64,000 nt of DNA from Sphingomonas sp. PAMC 26621 (GTDB lineage: Bacteria; Pseudomonadota; Alphaproteobacteria; Sphingomonadales; Sphingomonadaceae), in contig NZ_AIDW01000023.1 in the NCBI RefSeq assembly GCF_000251145.1, positions 124,001-188,000 of the forward strand. The letters are read 5' to 3'. Position numbers and translations under genes: made by a program. Each line of letters begins with the position of its first letter. Position 1 is the stretch's first letter. The notes under the pieces are model-generated. The model was not told where the DNA came from, made no database searches, and worked only from the letters and a program-made list of their open reading frames with translations. Of the stretch, positions 40,533 through 50,421 are shown in pieces.

Positions 40533-41399
40533 ATGATGGAAGATACGCATGTTCTCGACACGCCCCCGGCCGGCGCCAATGCCGACTGGACGATCCCGCA
40601 AAACTGGTCGCTATTCACCGCCGAAGAACACCGTGTCTGGGACACGCTGTTCGAGCGACAGGCGAAATTGCTGCCCGGACGTGCTTCGAACGCCTATCTA
40701 CGCGGGCTTGATGTACTCAAGCTGTCCAAACCCGGGATTCCCGATTTCGAGGAACTGTCCGAACGGTTGATGAAGCTGACCGGCTGGCAGGTCGTCGCCG
40801 TCCCCGGGCTGGTGCCCGACGAGGTGTTCTTCGACCATATGGCGAACCGGCGCTTCGTCGCGGGCAATTTCATCCGCCGCGCGGACCAGCTAGATTATCT
40901 GCAGGAACCCGACGTGTTCCACGACGTGTTCGGCCACGTCCCGATGCTCGCCGACCCGGTGTTCGCGGATTATCTCGCCGCCTACGGTCGCGGCGGGCAG
41001 CGTGCGCAGGGGCTGGACGCGCTCAAATATCTCGGGCGGCTCTATTGGTACACCGTCGAGTTCGGGCTGATCGCCGAACCCGAGGGGATGCGAATCTATG
41101 GCGCGGGGATCGTGTCGAGCTTCGCCGAAAGCCGCTTCGCGCTGGATGACCCAAGCCCAAACCGGATCAAGTTCGATCTCGAGCGGGTGATGCGCACCGA
41201 ATATCGGATCGACGATTTCCAGCAGAATTACTTTGTCATTCCTAGCCTCGAGGATTTGCTGCGCGTGACGGTCGAGACCGATTTCGCGCCGCTGTATCGC
41301 GAGCTCGCGACGCTGCCGGATGTACCGGTCGCGGAAATCCTTCCGGGTGACGCAATGATCACGAACGGAACGCAGGCTTATGCGTTGAGCAAGCGATGA
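40533..41399 (+). CDS. phhA: Phenylalanine 4-monooxygenase
   Basis: About 288 residues, a bacterial aromatic amino acid hydroxylase that makes tyrosine using iron and tetrahydropterin. The 2-His/1-Glu iron site is visible: VFHDVFGHVPMLADP has both His and YTVEFGLI the Glu. The fold region YLQEPD before it is typical. It has no regulatory ACT domain, as expected for bacterial forms. Starts at ATG 40533 or 40536 follow AGAGGG; a GTG at 40527 overlaps the ribosome-binding site and is unlikely. An EthD-like gene follows closely. Confidence 0.95.
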   Translation: MMEDTHVLDTPPAGANADWTIPQNWSLFTAEEHRVWDTLFERQAKLLPGRASNAYLRGLDVLKLSKPGIPDFEELSERLMKLTGWQVVAVPGLVPDEVFFDHMANRRFVAGNFIRRADQLDYLQEPDVFHDVFGHVPMLADPVFADYLAAYGRGGQRAQGLDALKYLGRLYWYTVEFGLIAEPEGMRIYGAGIVSSFAESRFALDDPSPNRIKFDLERVMRTEYRIDDFQQNYFVIPSLEDLLRVTVETDFAPLYRELATLPDVPVAEILPGDAMITNGTQAYALSKR

Positions 41400-41422
41400 C
41401 CGATACTCCCAAGGAAACCACC

Positions 41423-41728
41423 ATGATCATCGTCAGCGTGATGTACGAGAAGGCAGAACGCTTCGACGAGGATTATTATCTCAACAGCCACATGCCGCTG
41501 GTGCGCGACCGGTGGAAGGCCGAACTATCGGGCACGCGCGTGCTCAAGGGCACGCCCGCGCCCGATGGCAGCGCACCGCCGTTCATCATTGTCGCCGAAC
41601 TTTCCTTTGCGACGATGGGCGACGTGCAGCAGGCGATGAGCGGCGCGCATGCCGCGGAGATCTTTGGCGACGTCGCTAATTTCACCGATGCCAAGCCAAA
41701 GCAGATGATCAGCGAAGTAATCGGCTGA
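41423..41728 (+). CDS. EthD-family small protein
   Basis: 101 residues, a dimeric alpha/beta-barrel protein. MIIVSVMYEKAERFDEDYY and LNSHMPLVRDRWKAEL match the EthD start with its conserved His, and FGDVANFTDAKPKQMISEVI ends the domain. An upstream ATG at 41396 overlaps the phhA stop, but AAGGAAA sits 8 bases before 41423 and homologues start at this Met, so 41423 is preferred. The role is unclear. Family members are linked to small-molecule degradation. Confidence 0.85.
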   Translation: MIIVSVMYEKAERFDEDYYLNSHMPLVRDRWKAELSGTRVLKGTPAPDGSAPPFIIVAELSFATMGDVQQAMSGAHAAEIFGDVANFTDAKPKQMISEVIG

Positions 41729-41735
41729 CCATCCT

Positions 41736-41766
41736 GCGTCACCCCGGTTTGGTGCCGGGGTGACGC
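41736..41766. terminator. Bidirectional terminator between EthD and GH43 genes
   Basis: A perfect 12-bp stem, GCGTCACCCCGG (41736-41747) and CCGGGGTGACGC (41755-41766), with a 7-nt loop. It lies between convergent genes. The GTCACCCCGG arm recurs near 6474 and 17499 without a full partner, suggesting a dispersed family. Confidence 0.7.
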
Positions 41767-41811
41767 CGGATGGCGTGCGGGACCCGATACCGTCCTCCCC
41801 TTCGTTTCGCG

Positions 41812-43513
41812 CTATCGCGGCCCCTGCGCGAACGGACCGATCATCGTACCGACGAAGCCCCCCGCCTTGTCGGTGCTGAGGTTGGTCGCATCGACGTTCG
41901 CCGCAAGGGTCACCCACGCCTTGCGGACCGAATAGGCCAGGTCATACCGTCCCCCATGCGCCGAGATCCGGAACCGGAACGGCCCGCTCACGGTTATCGG
42001 TCGTTCCGCCACGGTGACCCCAATGCGTGGCTCGCCCGCCCCGGATCGGCGGGCGGCGCGGACATACGTCTTTCCGCCATGCCTGGTCAGCGCGATCGTC
42101 AGGAAGAAATTGTCGTTCTGCACCGCGGCAAGGCCCGCATCTCGCCTTCGGCCGGCGCGAAGCGCACCGAGGTCGAAAAGGTCGCCACACCATGCTCCTG
42201 CCGTCGCGCTACGAACGCGGGCTTGCCGAAATCGCCGATGCCGTCCGCTAGCGGATCGAGCAACAGGTCACCCTGTCCCAGCCGATACGGCGCACCGCGC
42301 ATCGTCATCCATTCGAACCCGAGCCGTGCGCCCGCAAACTCTTCGCGCGTGCTAAAGCTGCCGGTCAGCGGCGTCGTCCCCGCCGTCACCATCGGCAGCG
42401 GCGCGCGCGCGATGCGCGGCACGGCCTGCCCCTTGGGGAGGATCACCGGCCAGCCACCAGACCAGTCGACCGGAAGCAGGAAGGTCTCGCGCCCGGTGTT
42501 GTAGAAATCCTTGGCATAGGGCCGCGTACCGAGGAAGATCGACCACCAGCGTCCGTCCGGAAGTTGCACGAGATCGGCATGGCCCGTTGCGCTGACCGGG
42601 TTCGCCCGGCCGACGGGCTGGTCGCGCTGGGTAAGGATCGGGTTGATCGCGCGCGGTGCCGGGACATATGGCCCCTGTACCGCCGGCGCGCGGAACACGA
42701 CTTCGCTGTGGTTGACGCTCGTCCCGCCTTCCGCCGCCATCAGGTAATAGGCGTCCTTCACGCGGTAGATGTGCGGCCCCTCGATCCACACTGGTTTCGC
42801 CGCGAGATCGACCCCGCCGTTGACGACCATCTTGGCATTGCCGAGCATCTTGAGCCCTACGGGATCGAACTGCTCGATCCACAATGCGCGATGCCCATCA
42901 TACGTCGAGCCGCCGACCGGCTCGCGGTTGTTGATCAGCCACGCCTTGCCGTCGGTATCGAAGAACAGCGACGGGTCGATCCCCTCGACACTCCGCAGGA
43001 ACACCGGATCGGCCACGGCCCCGCGGGATTGGTCGCGGTGATCACGAAATTGCCCCCGCACCGGACGCAGGTGTTGACGATGTAAAACCGCCCAGCGTGA
43101 TAATTGATCGCGGGGGCGAACACGCCCTCCGAAATTGCGCGTCCGGTAAAATCGAGCTGCCCCGGCCGGTCGATCGCATTGCCGATCTGGCGCCAGTGGA
43201 CGAGATCGCGGCTGTGGAACACCGGGATGCCGGGAAACCAGGAGAAGGTCGAATTGACGAGATAATAATCCGCGCCAACCCGCACGATGCTCGGATCCGG
43301 ATGATAGCCGGCGAGGATCGGGTTGCGATAGCTGTCCGCCGGCACCGCCGCGCCGTCGCTGCCGGAATAGGACACCCAGCCAAACCGCGCCGGTCCCGCC
43401 GCCTGCGCCGAGCCCGCGACCAGCGCGATCGCGCCGAGTGCCACCGCGCTGTAACGCCCCGCCGCTAACAGTGCCTGACCAGTACGGGCTATCGGCAAAA
43501 TCGGTCGGGACAT
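41812..43513 (-). pseudogene. Glycoside hydrolase family 43, two single-base frameshifts (possible sequencing error)
   Basis: A secreted arabinofuranosidase/beta-xylosidase-like enzyme. The signal peptide MSRPILPIARTGQALLAAGR... ends SAQA. The GH43 blade motif HPDPSIVRVGADYYLVNSTF contains the catalytic Asp at about 73. VEGIDPSLFFDTDGKAWL and WIEGPHIYRVKDAYYL with the general-acid Glu follow. A C-terminal beta-sandwich (NDNFFLTIALTRHGGK) ends at 41812. Reading continues across three frames, joined by single missing bases at about 43014 and 42138. Restoring both gives exactly 568 codons. Start ATG 43513 has GAGG nine bases upstream. As both lesions are G/C-run losses like the one in odhA, sequencing error is favoured. 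Confidence 0.85.
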
Positions 43514-43561
43514 GGCGTGCATCCTCAGTCTCACCTTGCAGTCGGCGTCCGCAAACCCTAT

Positions 43562-43575
43562 TATGTCTGAGTTAT
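43562..43575. promoter_or_regulatory. Candidate GntR operator between GH43 and aldehyde dehydrogenase
   Basis: TATGTCTGAGTTAT contains the 9-mer TGTCTGAGT (43564-43572). The same 9-mer occurs, on the other strand, at 48935-48943 in the other divergent gap of the arabinose-type genes. It lies between the minus-strand GH43 start and the plus-strand dehydrogenase start. The regulator is probably the GntR/FCD protein at 46205. Confidence 0.45.
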
Positions 43576-43591
43576 TATGGAAGGGCTTTTC

Positions 43592-45172
43592 GTGATCGAT
43601 GGAGCAATTTTGATCGGCGCTGACGTTCGTCAGGCCGATACGCGGTTTACCGCGATCAACCCCGCGACCGGCGAAACGCTGGAGCCGAACTTCTCGGCAG
43701 CAGGCCCCGATGCCGTTGCGGAAGCCGCCGCGCTCGCAGAAGACGCATTCCCGGTCTATTCGACGACGGATCTCACGACGCGCGCGACCTTCCTCGAGGC
43801 GATCGCCGATGCGATCGTCGCGATCGGCGACGATCTCATCGTCCGCGCGATGGCCGAGAGCGGCCTGCCCCGCCCACGCCTCGAAGGCGAACGCGGTCGC
43901 ACCGTTGGCCAGCTCCGCATGTTCGCGCAAATGGTCCGCCAGGGTGACTTCCTCGACGCGACGATCGACCCCGCGCTCCCCGACCGCGCACCGTTGCCCC
44001 GGCCCGACCTGCGCCGTATCAACCTCGCGATCGGCCCGGTCGCGGTGTTCGGTGCCTCCAACTTCCCGCTCGCCTTCTCGGTCGCGGGCGGCGACACCGC
44101 GTCGGCCCTCGCCGCGGGTTGCCCGGTGATCGTCAAGGGTCACCCGGCGCATCCGGGTACCGGCGAACTGGTCGCACGCGCGATCGCGTCGGCGGTCCAG
44201 TCGAGCGGCCTGCCCGCGGGCGTCTTCTCCTATTTGCCGGGTGACAGCAACGCGCTGGGCGGCGCGCTCGTCGCCGATCCGCGCGTCAAGGCGGTCGGCT
44301 TCACCGGCTCGCGCGGCGGTGGCCTCGCGCTGATGAAGATCGCCGCCGGGCGGGACGAGCCGATCCCGGTCTATGCCGAAATGTCGAGCATCAACCCGGT
44401 CATCCTCTTCCCCGCCGCGCTTGCCGCGCGCGCGAAGGAGCTTGGCGCGGCCTATGTCCAGTCGCTGACGATGGGTGCCGGCCAGTTCTGCACCAACCCG
44501 GGTCTGGTCATCGCAGTCGAAGGCCCAGATCTCGACACGTTCGTTGCCGCCGCTGGCGAAGCGCTGACGGGCAGCGCCGCGCTGACCATGCTCACGCCCG
44601 GCATTCACGAAGCTTATGAAAAGGGTGTCGACCTTCTCGGCGGCCATGACGCGGTCCGCACCGTCGCGCGCGGTGTCGCCAACACCGGCCCCAACCAGGC
44701 GATCGGCGCGCTGTTCGAGACCGATGCAGCGAGCTTCCTCGCCGACCGCGCGCTCGGGCACGAGGTGTTCGGCTCGTCGTCGGTCGTCGTACGCTGCAAG
44801 GACCTTGCCGAGGTCGGCCATGTCATTGCCTCGCTCGAGGGCCAGCTCACCGCAACCGTTCAGATCGACGCGGGCGATGCGGAAGCCGCCGCCGGGATCG
44901 TCCCGATCATCGCGGGCCGCGTTGGGCGCATCCTCGCCAATGGCTGGCCGACGGGGGTCGAAGTGAGCCACGCGATGGTCCACGGCGGTCCGTTCCCCGC
45001 CACCAGCGACGGGCGCACGACCTCGGTCGGCACGCTCGCCATCTATCGCTTCCTGCGCCCGGTCTCGTTCCAGAACCTGCCGCAGGCGATGCTCCCGGCG
45101 GCGCTGCGCGACGGCAACCCGTGGGACATCGCACGCCGGATCGACGGGGTGCGCGAGGCATCCGCACGATGA
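43592..45172 (+). CDS. 2,5-dioxovalerate (alpha-ketoglutaric semialdehyde) dehydrogenase
   Basis: 526 residues of the aldehyde dehydrogenase superfamily, in the NADP-preferring group that oxidises 2-oxoglutaric semialdehyde to 2-oxoglutarate, the last Weimberg step. It shows [45 protein letters not shown], the catalytic Glu in [10 protein letters not shown] and the Cys in [14 protein letters not shown] 43592 is taken as start with AAGGG upstream; ATG 43577 overlaps the putative operator. The AraD1 gene overlaps its stop by 4 bp, supporting pentose catabolism. Confidence 0.9.
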   Translation: MIDGAILIGADVRQADTRFTAINPATGETLEPNFSAAGPDAVAEAAALAEDAFPVYSTTDLTTRATFLEAIADAIVAIGDDLIVRAMAESGLPRPRLEGERGRTVGQLRMFAQMVRQGDFLDATIDPALPDRAPLPRPDLRRINLAIGPVAVFGASNFPLAFSVAGGDTASALAAGCPVIVKGHPAHPGTGELVARAIASAVQSSGLPAGVFSYLPGDSNALGGALVADPRVKAVGFTGSRGGGLALMKIAAGRDEPIPVYAEMSSINPVILFPAALAARAKELGAAYVQSLTMGAGQFCTNPGLVIAVEGPDLDTFVAAAGEALTGSAALTMLTPGIHEAYEKGVDLLGGHDAVRTVARGVANTGPNQAIGALFETDAASFLADRALGHEVFGSSSVVVRCKDLAEVGHVIASLEGQLTATVQIDAGDAEAAAGIVPIIAGRVGRILANGWPTGVEVSHAMVHGGPFPATSDGRTTSVGTLAIYRFLRPVSFQNLPQAMLPAALRDGNPWDIARRIDGVREASAR

Positions 45173-46140
45173 TCGTCTCGCTCGTCCAGTTCGACGACGG
45201 CGCGCGTGGCGTTGCGGCGATGACTTCCGATGGCGCGCGCCGCGTCATCGGGGTGTCGACGATGCTCGAGCTCGCCGATCTCGCGGTCCAGTCCGAAATG
45301 GGGCTGGCCGCGCTGGCGGAAACCCGGCTCGGTGATGTGGTCGACCTGACGAGCGTGCGGTTACTGACGCCGATCGATCATGCAGATGATGCGCATCTGC
45401 TCGTCAGCGGCACGGGGCTGACTCATCTCGGATCAGCCGAGGGCCGTGACCAGATGCATCGCAAGGCGGCGGAAAACCCCGACCCGACTGATTCGATGAA
45501 GATGTTCCTGATGGGCGTCGACGGCGGCAAGCCCTTAGCAGGCGAGACCGGTGTCCAGCCCGAATGGTTCTACAAGGGCGACGGCGCGATCCTCGCTGGC
45601 CCTGGCGAGGAGCTGACAATGCCGGGCTTCGCGCTCGACGGCGGCGAGGAGCCCGAGATTGCGGGCATTTACCTGATCGCCCCGGACGGTACCCCAGTCA
45701 GGCTCGGCTTTGCGCTCGGTAATGAATTCTCGGATCATGTGACCGAACGCGGCAATTACCTGTGGCTCGCGCATTCCAAGCTGCGTCCCGCCGCGCTCGG
45801 CCCCGAACTGCTGCTCGGCGACCTGCCCGCCGACGTTCGCGGCACGAGCAAGATCGTCCGCGACGGGGCGACGGTATGGGAAAAACCGTTCCTGTCGGGC
45901 GAGGCGAACATGTCGCACAGCATCGCCAACCTCGAGCATCACCACTTCAAATATGCCGGCTTCCGGCGTCCCGGCGACGTTCACGTCCACTTCTTCGGCA
46001 CAGCGACGCTGTCGTTCAGCGAAGGCTTCCAGACACAGCCAGGCGACGTGTTCGAAATCGCAGCCGCGCCGTTCATGCTTCCCGTGCGCAACCCGCTCGC
46101 GGTGGGCGATACTATCGTGCCACAGGTCCGCGCGCTATAA
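45169..46140 (+). CDS. AraD1-family FAH-fold dehydratase
   Basis: 323 residues with a fumarylacetoacetase-like fold. [20 protein letters not shown] is the AraD1 signature. [15 protein letters not shown] and [17 protein letters not shown] provide metal-binding acidic residues, and [21 protein letters not shown] is near the end. By family knowledge AraD1 removes water from 2-keto-3-deoxy-L-arabonate. The gene is coupled to the semialdehyde dehydrogenase through an ATGA overlap, matching the next enzymatic step. An XylX-type dehydratase for the xylose branch is encoded separately at 61936. Confidence 0.88.
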   Translation: MIVSLVQFDDGARGVAAMTSDGARRVIGVSTMLELADLAVQSEMGLAALAETRLGDVVDLTSVRLLTPIDHADDAHLLVSGTGLTHLGSAEGRDQMHRKAAENPDPTDSMKMFLMGVDGGKPLAGETGVQPEWFYKGDGAILAGPGEELTMPGFALDGGEEPEIAGIYLIAPDGTPVRLGFALGNEFSDHVTERGNYLWLAHSKLRPAALGPELLLGDLPADVRGTSKIVRDGATVWEKPFLSGEANMSHSIANLEHHHFKYAGFRRPGDVHVHFFGTATLSFSEGFQTQPGDVFEIAAAPFMLPVRNPLAVGDTIVPQVRAL

Positions 46141-46204
46141 GCGTGTGCCGCTTCCGGAGCGCGGCGCGATCGGCTAGCATCGGCGCGACACGCAAGGGAG
46201 CGGC

Positions 46205-46921
46205 ATGACCGGAGACGACGACCGCAGCTTCGCCCCGCGCATCCACGGGATCATCGCGCACGACATCGGCGTGGAGATCGTCAGCGGAGTGCGCCAGCCC
46301 GGCACGGTGTTCGGCGGCGAGATCGAGGCAAGCGAGGCGCTCGGCATTTCGCGCACCGCGTATCGCGAGGCGATCCGTATCCTGGCCGCCAAGGGGCTGG
46401 TCGAGAGCCGCCCCAAGGCCGGTACGCGCGTCACGCCGCGAAGCCGCTGGAACCTGCTCGACGTCGACGTGCTCGCGTGGACGTTCGAAGGCGAGCCCGA
46501 CACCGACTTCATCATCGACCTGTTCGAGCTGCGCGGCGTGATCGAACCCGCAGCCGCTGCGTTTGCGGCGCGGCGGCGCGCAGACGCAAACCTCGCCGAG
46601 ATGCACGACGCGCTCGAGGCGATGCGCCTGTACGGCCTGAAGGACGCGCGCGGGCAAACCGCCGACCAGCGCTTCCACCGCGCGATCCTTGCCGCGGCGC
46701 GCAACGAACCGCTCGCGGCGCTGGCGAACAGCGTCGGCGCGGCGGTGCGCTGGACGACGACGTTCAAGCATCGCAAGCACGCGCTACCGCGCGATCCCCT
46801 GCCGGATCACGAGCGCGTGTATGAGGCGATCGTCGCGGGCGATGGCAAGGCGGCGCATAACGCAATGGTCGACCTGCTGCGGCTGGCGCTGGGAGATATG
46901 GGGCTGGTCGAGCGCGAGTAA
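46205..46921 (+). CDS. GntR-family (FCD) transcriptional regulator
   Basis: 238 residues. An N-terminal winged helix contains ASEALGISRTAYREAIRIL and KGLVESRPKAGTRV, and the C-terminal FCD helical ligand-binding domain has LFELRGVIEPAAAAFAA, FHRAILAAARNEPL and DHERVYEAIVAGD. Such regulators sense sugar acids and repress catabolic genes. It follows the AraD1 gene by 64 bp and is presumably part of that operon. It is the best candidate to act at the shared TGTCTGAGT sites at 43564 and 48935. Confidence 0.9.
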   Translation: MTGDDDRSFAPRIHGIIAHDIGVEIVSGVRQPGTVFGGEIEASEALGISRTAYREAIRILAAKGLVESRPKAGTRVTPRSRWNLLDVDVLAWTFEGEPDTDFIIDLFELRGVIEPAAAAFAARRRADANLAEMHDALEAMRLYGLKDARGQTADQRFHRAILAAARNEPLAALANSVGAAVRWTTTFKHRKHALPRDPLPDHERVYEAIVAGDGKAAHNAMVDLLRLALGDMGLVERE

Positions 46922-46979
46922 GGGGCTACCCGATGGGGCGGCAGCGCCGGCAGATTAACCCGCCCATACCTAAAGGGTG

Positions 46980-47085
46980 CTTCCCCGCCGAAGGCCGGGG
47001 GCCAGTAGCAGTGGTCATCGTTACTCGAGCGCAACTGCCCGTTACCACGACCTGCGCGACTGGGCCCCGGCCCCCGCCGGGGAAG
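46980..47085. repeat. Copy C of the ~105-bp inverted-repeat element
   Basis: The left arm at 46980-47005 begins CTTCCCCGCCGAAGG. The right arm at 47060-47085 begins CTGGGCCCCGG and ends GCCGGGGAAG. The arms match copies A and B, with a distinct centre. It lies in the gap between the convergent GntR and IlvD/Edd genes. Confidence 0.8.
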
Positions 47086-47096
47086 TCTGGTTCGCT

Positions 47097-48893
47097 TCAG
47101 TGGTTATCCCGCGGCAACCCGCGCGTCTGGGCGATACGCTGATACGCCTCAGAGCCTTCGAGGATCGCGCCGGTCCCCAACTGCCCGACGACCGAACGCT
47201 GGATCTCCTGCCATGGCGTCTGCGACGCGGGATACTGATACCCCCCCGCCGCCGCCAGCGCTTCGCGTCGCGCAGCGATCTCGGCATCGTCGATCAGCAC
47301 GTCGGCGGTTCCGCGATTGAGATCGATCCGCACCCGGTCCCCCGTGCGCAGCAGCGCAAGCGTCCCGCCGGCTGCGGCCTCGGGCGATGCGTTGAGGATC
47401 GACGGGCTGCCGCTCGTCCCCGACTGGCGACCGTCGCCGATGCACGGCAGCGCATGGACACCGTCGAGAATCAGATGCGCAGGCGGGCGCATGTTGACGA
47501 CTTCGGCCGCGCCCGGATAGCCGATCGGCCCCGCGCCACGCATCACCAGCAGCGTTTCGGGGGTGATCCCGGTTGCGGGGTCGTCGATCAGCCGGTGATA
47601 TTCCTCCGGCCCATCAAACACGACGACCGGCCCTTCGAACGCATCGAGGTTGCCCGGCGTGGACAGATAGCGTTCGCGGAATTCGGGCGAGATCACGCTC
47701 GTCTTCATCACGGCGTTATCGAACAGATTGCCCGACAGCACGACGAAGCCGGCCGCCTCCATCAACGGGGTCGCGAACGGACGGATCACCTTCTCGTCCT
47801 CGATCGCGACGCCACGGCAATTCTCGCCCATCGTCTTGCCGTTGACGGTCATCGCACCCTCGGCGATCAGCCCCTGGTCGATCAACTGCGACACGACCGC
47901 CGGAACACCGCCCGCGCGGTAGAAATCCTCGCCGAGATATTCGCCCGCGGGCTGCAAATTGACGAGCAGCGGAATGTCGAGCCCGTGCGACTGCCACGTC
48001 TCGACCGGCACGTCGACGCCGATATGACGCGAGATCGCGGTCAGATGGATCGGCGCGTTGGTCGACCCGCCGATCGCCGAATTGACCCGGATCGCGTTGA
48101 GGAAGGCGTCGCGGGTCATGATGTCCGAGGGCTTCAGATCCTCCGCGACCATGTCGACGATGCGCTTGCCGGTCAGATAGGCGACTTCCTGCCGATCGCG
48201 ATACGGCGCGGGGATCGCGGCCGAACCGGGCAGCGACATGCCGAGCGCCTCGCACAGCGAGTTCATCGTCGTCGCGGTGCCCATCGTGTTGCAATAACCG
48301 GTCGACGGTGCCGACGAGGCGACAAGGCGGATGAATTCGGCGTGGTCGATCTCGCACGCTGCAAGCAGCTCGCGCGCCTTCCACACGATCGTGCCTGAAC
48401 CGGTCCGCTCGCCCTTGTGCCAGCCGTTGAGCATCGGCCCGACCGACAGCGCGATCGCCGGGATGTTCACGGTTGCCGCCGCCATCAGGCAGGCGGGCGT
48501 GGTCTTGTCGCAGCCGATCGTCAGTACGACGCCGTCGAGCGGATAGCCGTACAGCGTCTCGACCAGCCCGAGGTAGGCAAGGTTGCGGTCGAGGCCGGCG
48601 GTCGGGCGCTTGCCGGTTTCCTGAATTGGATGGACCGGGAATTCGAGCGCGATCCCGCCGGCTTCCCGAATGCCTTCGCGCAGCCGCTCGGCCAGCACGA
48701 GGTGGTGGCGGTTGCATGGGCTCAGGTCAGACCCGGTCTGCGCAATGCCGATGATCGGCTTGCCCGATTGCAGCTCGGCCAGGCTCAAGCCGAAGTTGAG
48801 GTACCGCTCCAGATACAGCGCGGTCATGTCAATGTTGTCGGGATTGTCGAACCAGGCGCGGCTGCGGAGCTTGGGGGGTGTGGATTCAGACAT
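47097..48893 (-). CDS. IlvD/Edd-family sugar-acid dehydratase (D-xylonate or L-arabonate)
   Basis: 598 residues, an Fe-S dehydratase close to xylonate/arabonate dehydratases. The N-terminal [20 protein letters not shown] and [16 protein letters not shown] are followed by [20 protein letters not shown] and [18 protein letters not shown] with cluster cysteines. The C-terminus holds [17 protein letters not shown] and [23 protein letters not shown] 48893 has GGAG upstream, and an upstream open frame is not used. Whether D-xylonate, L-arabonate or both is the substrate cannot be decided; the next steps are encoded by AraD1 (45169) and XylX (61936). It is divergent from a FucP-like permease. Confidence 0.9.
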   Translation of the reverse strand: MSESTPPKLRSRAWFDNPDNIDMTALYLERYLNFGLSLAELQSGKPIIGIAQTGSDLSPCNRHHLVLAERLREGIREAGGIALEFPVHPIQETGKRPTAGLDRNLAYLGLVETLYGYPLDGVVLTIGCDKTTPACLMAAATVNIPAIALSVGPMLNGWHKGERTGSGTIVWKARELLAACEIDHAEFIRLVASSAPSTGYCNTMGTATTMNSLCEALGMSLPGSAAIPAPYRDRQEVAYLTGKRIVDMVAEDLKPSDIMTRDAFLNAIRVNSAIGGSTNAPIHLTAISRHIGVDVPVETWQSHGLDIPLLVNLQPAGEYLGEDFYRAGGVPAVVSQLIDQGLIAEGAMTVNGKTMGENCRGVAIEDEKVIRPFATPLMEAAGFVVLSGNLFDNAVMKTSVISPEFRERYLSTPGNLDAFEGPVVVFDGPEEYHRLIDDPATGITPETLLVMRGAGPIGYPGAAEVVNMRPPAHLILDGVHALPCIGDGRQSGTSGSPSILNASPEAAAGGTLALLRTGDRVRIDLNRGTADVLIDDAEIAARREALAAAGGYQYPASQTPWQEIQRSVVGQLGTGAILEGSEAYQRIAQTRGLPRDNH

Positions 48894-48910
48894 TTTCGAA
48901 AACTCCGCGT

Positions 48911-48945
48911 TTGACGCTATCCAGATCGGGATATACTCAGACAAT
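48911..48945. promoter_or_regulatory. Candidate promoter and GntR operator in the dehydratase / fucP-like gap
   Basis: TTGACG (48911-48916) and TATACT (48932-48937) form a plus-strand promoter-like pair with a short 15-bp spacer. Overlapping it, ACTCAGACA (48935-48943) is the complement of TGTCTGAGT, the 9-mer also found at 43564. The site is in the 78-bp gap that serves both genes. Confidence 0.4.
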
Positions 48946-48971
48946 TATAAGATCAATGAGGATGCGTGCTG

Positions 48972-50294
48972 ATGGCGATGGTTCCGACCCGGCAATCTGC
49001 CCCCGACATGGTGGCGACGGAGGGTGGCGTCCGCCCGTCCTATGTCAGCGCGCTCGTGTTGCTCGGCACGTTGTTCTTCATGTGGGGCTTCATCACGGTC
49101 ATCAACAACACGCTGCTGCCGCATCTGCGCAGCGTGTTCGAACTGAGCTACACCCAGACCACACTGATCGAGAGCGTCTGGTTCATCGCCTATTTCTTCG
49201 CGTCGATTCCCTCGGCCAAGCTGATCGAGCGGATCGGGTATAAGAAGTCGCTCGTCACCGGGCTGTTGATCATGGCGGCGGGTGCGGTCGGCATGACGCT
49301 TGCGGCAAGCATCCCGTCCTACGGTGTCACGCTCGTCATGCTGTTCGTGATTGCGAGCGGGATCACGCTGCTCCAGGTGGCGGCAAACCCCTATGTCGCG
49401 GTGATCGGCGCGCCCGAGACCGCCTCGGCGCGGCTCAATCTCGTGCAGGCGCTCAATTCGGCAGGAACGATGCTCGCCCCGCTGTTCGGCGCGTATCTGA
49501 TCCTCGGTCGCTCGACCAGCGGTACTGCCAAGTCCGGGACCGTCTTTACCCAGGCGGAACGGCTCGCCGACGCGCAGTCGGTAGTGTTGCCCTATGTGCT
49601 GGTCGCGATCGTACTGGTCGTGCTCGCGGTGGTGATCGCCCGCTTCCCCCTGCCCGCGATGGGGGGATCGACCAGCCGGATGGCCAAGGCTGAGCGCAGG
49701 AACCACTCCTTGTGGAAGCACCGCAACCTCGTGTTCGGCATCCCGGCGATCTTCATCTACCTGATCGCCGAGATCGGCGTCGCCAACTTGTTCGTCAACT
49801 TCGTCAGCCAGCCCGAGATCGCAGACCTGACGCATGAGCAGGCCGGGCGTTACCTGACGTTCCTGTGGGGCGGGATGATGATCGGGCGGTTCGTCGGCTC
49901 GTTCATCATGCAGAAGATCCCCGCCGAAACGGTGCTCGCCGCCTTCTCGATCGGGGCGTTCGTCGTGATGCTCGTCACCGTGTTCACGACCGGGCCCGTC
50001 GCGATGTGGGCGCTGATCCTCGTCGGTCTGTTCCACTCGATCATGTTCCCGACGATCTTCACGCTCGGGATCAAGGGGCTCGGACCGTTGACCGAGGAGG
50101 GTTCAGGGCTGCTGATCATGGCGATCGCGGGGGGCGCGCTCGTCGTGGTGCAGGGCAAGCTTGCGGACATGTACGGGTTGCAGGCTTCGTTCCTGTTGAC
50201 CGCGGCGTGCGAGCTGTATGTGCTGTTCTACGCACTATGGGGGTGCCGGACGACGGAAAGTACCCCGGTGCCGGGCCAGCAACTCGACGACTGA
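48972..50294 (+). CDS. FucP-like sugar/H+ symporter (MFS)
   Basis: 440 residues with about twelve transmembrane segments, of the fucose/glucose/galactose permease family. FFMWGFITVINNTLLPHLR is the family signature with the substrate-binding Asn-Asn region. LLQVAANPYVAVIGAPETAS and RLNLVQALNSAGTMLAPLFG follow. By position it probably imports L-arabinose or another pentose/hexose. ATG 48972 has TGAGGA nine bases upstream. It shares its upstream gap with the dehydratase gene. Confidence 0.9.
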   Translation: MAMVPTRQSAPDMVATEGGVRPSYVSALVLLGTLFFMWGFITVINNTLLPHLRSVFELSYTQTTLIESVWFIAYFFASIPSAKLIERIGYKKSLVTGLLIMAAGAVGMTLAASIPSYGVTLVMLFVIASGITLLQVAANPYVAVIGAPETASARLNLVQALNSAGTMLAPLFGAYLILGRSTSGTAKSGTVFTQAERLADAQSVVLPYVLVAIVLVVLAVVIARFPLPAMGGSTSRMAKAERRNHSLWKHRNLVFGIPAIFIYLIAEIGVANLFVNFVSQPEIADLTHEQAGRYLTFLWGGMMIGRFVGSFIMQKIPAETVLAAFSIGAFVVMLVTVFTTGPVAMWALILVGLFHSIMFPTIFTLGIKGLGPLTEEGSGLLIMAIAGGALVVVQGKLADMYGLQASFLLTAACELYVLFYALWGCRTTESTPVPGQQLDD

Positions 50295-50421
50295 CGCTGC
50301 GGCCATGCGTCGCTTTGCGATCCTTCGTCATCCCGGCAGGGAACTGATGTGACGAAACCGGGCGTCCCACCGGGGGAATCGTGTTCCTGGCCGCCGCCAC
50401 CCTACGAGGTGCCACGGGCGT

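Noticed and set aside
43520..44983. Long minus-strand extension upstream of the GH43 signal peptide
   Set aside because: It is antisense to the semialdehyde dehydrogenase and lacks domain features; the real GH43 start is near 43513.
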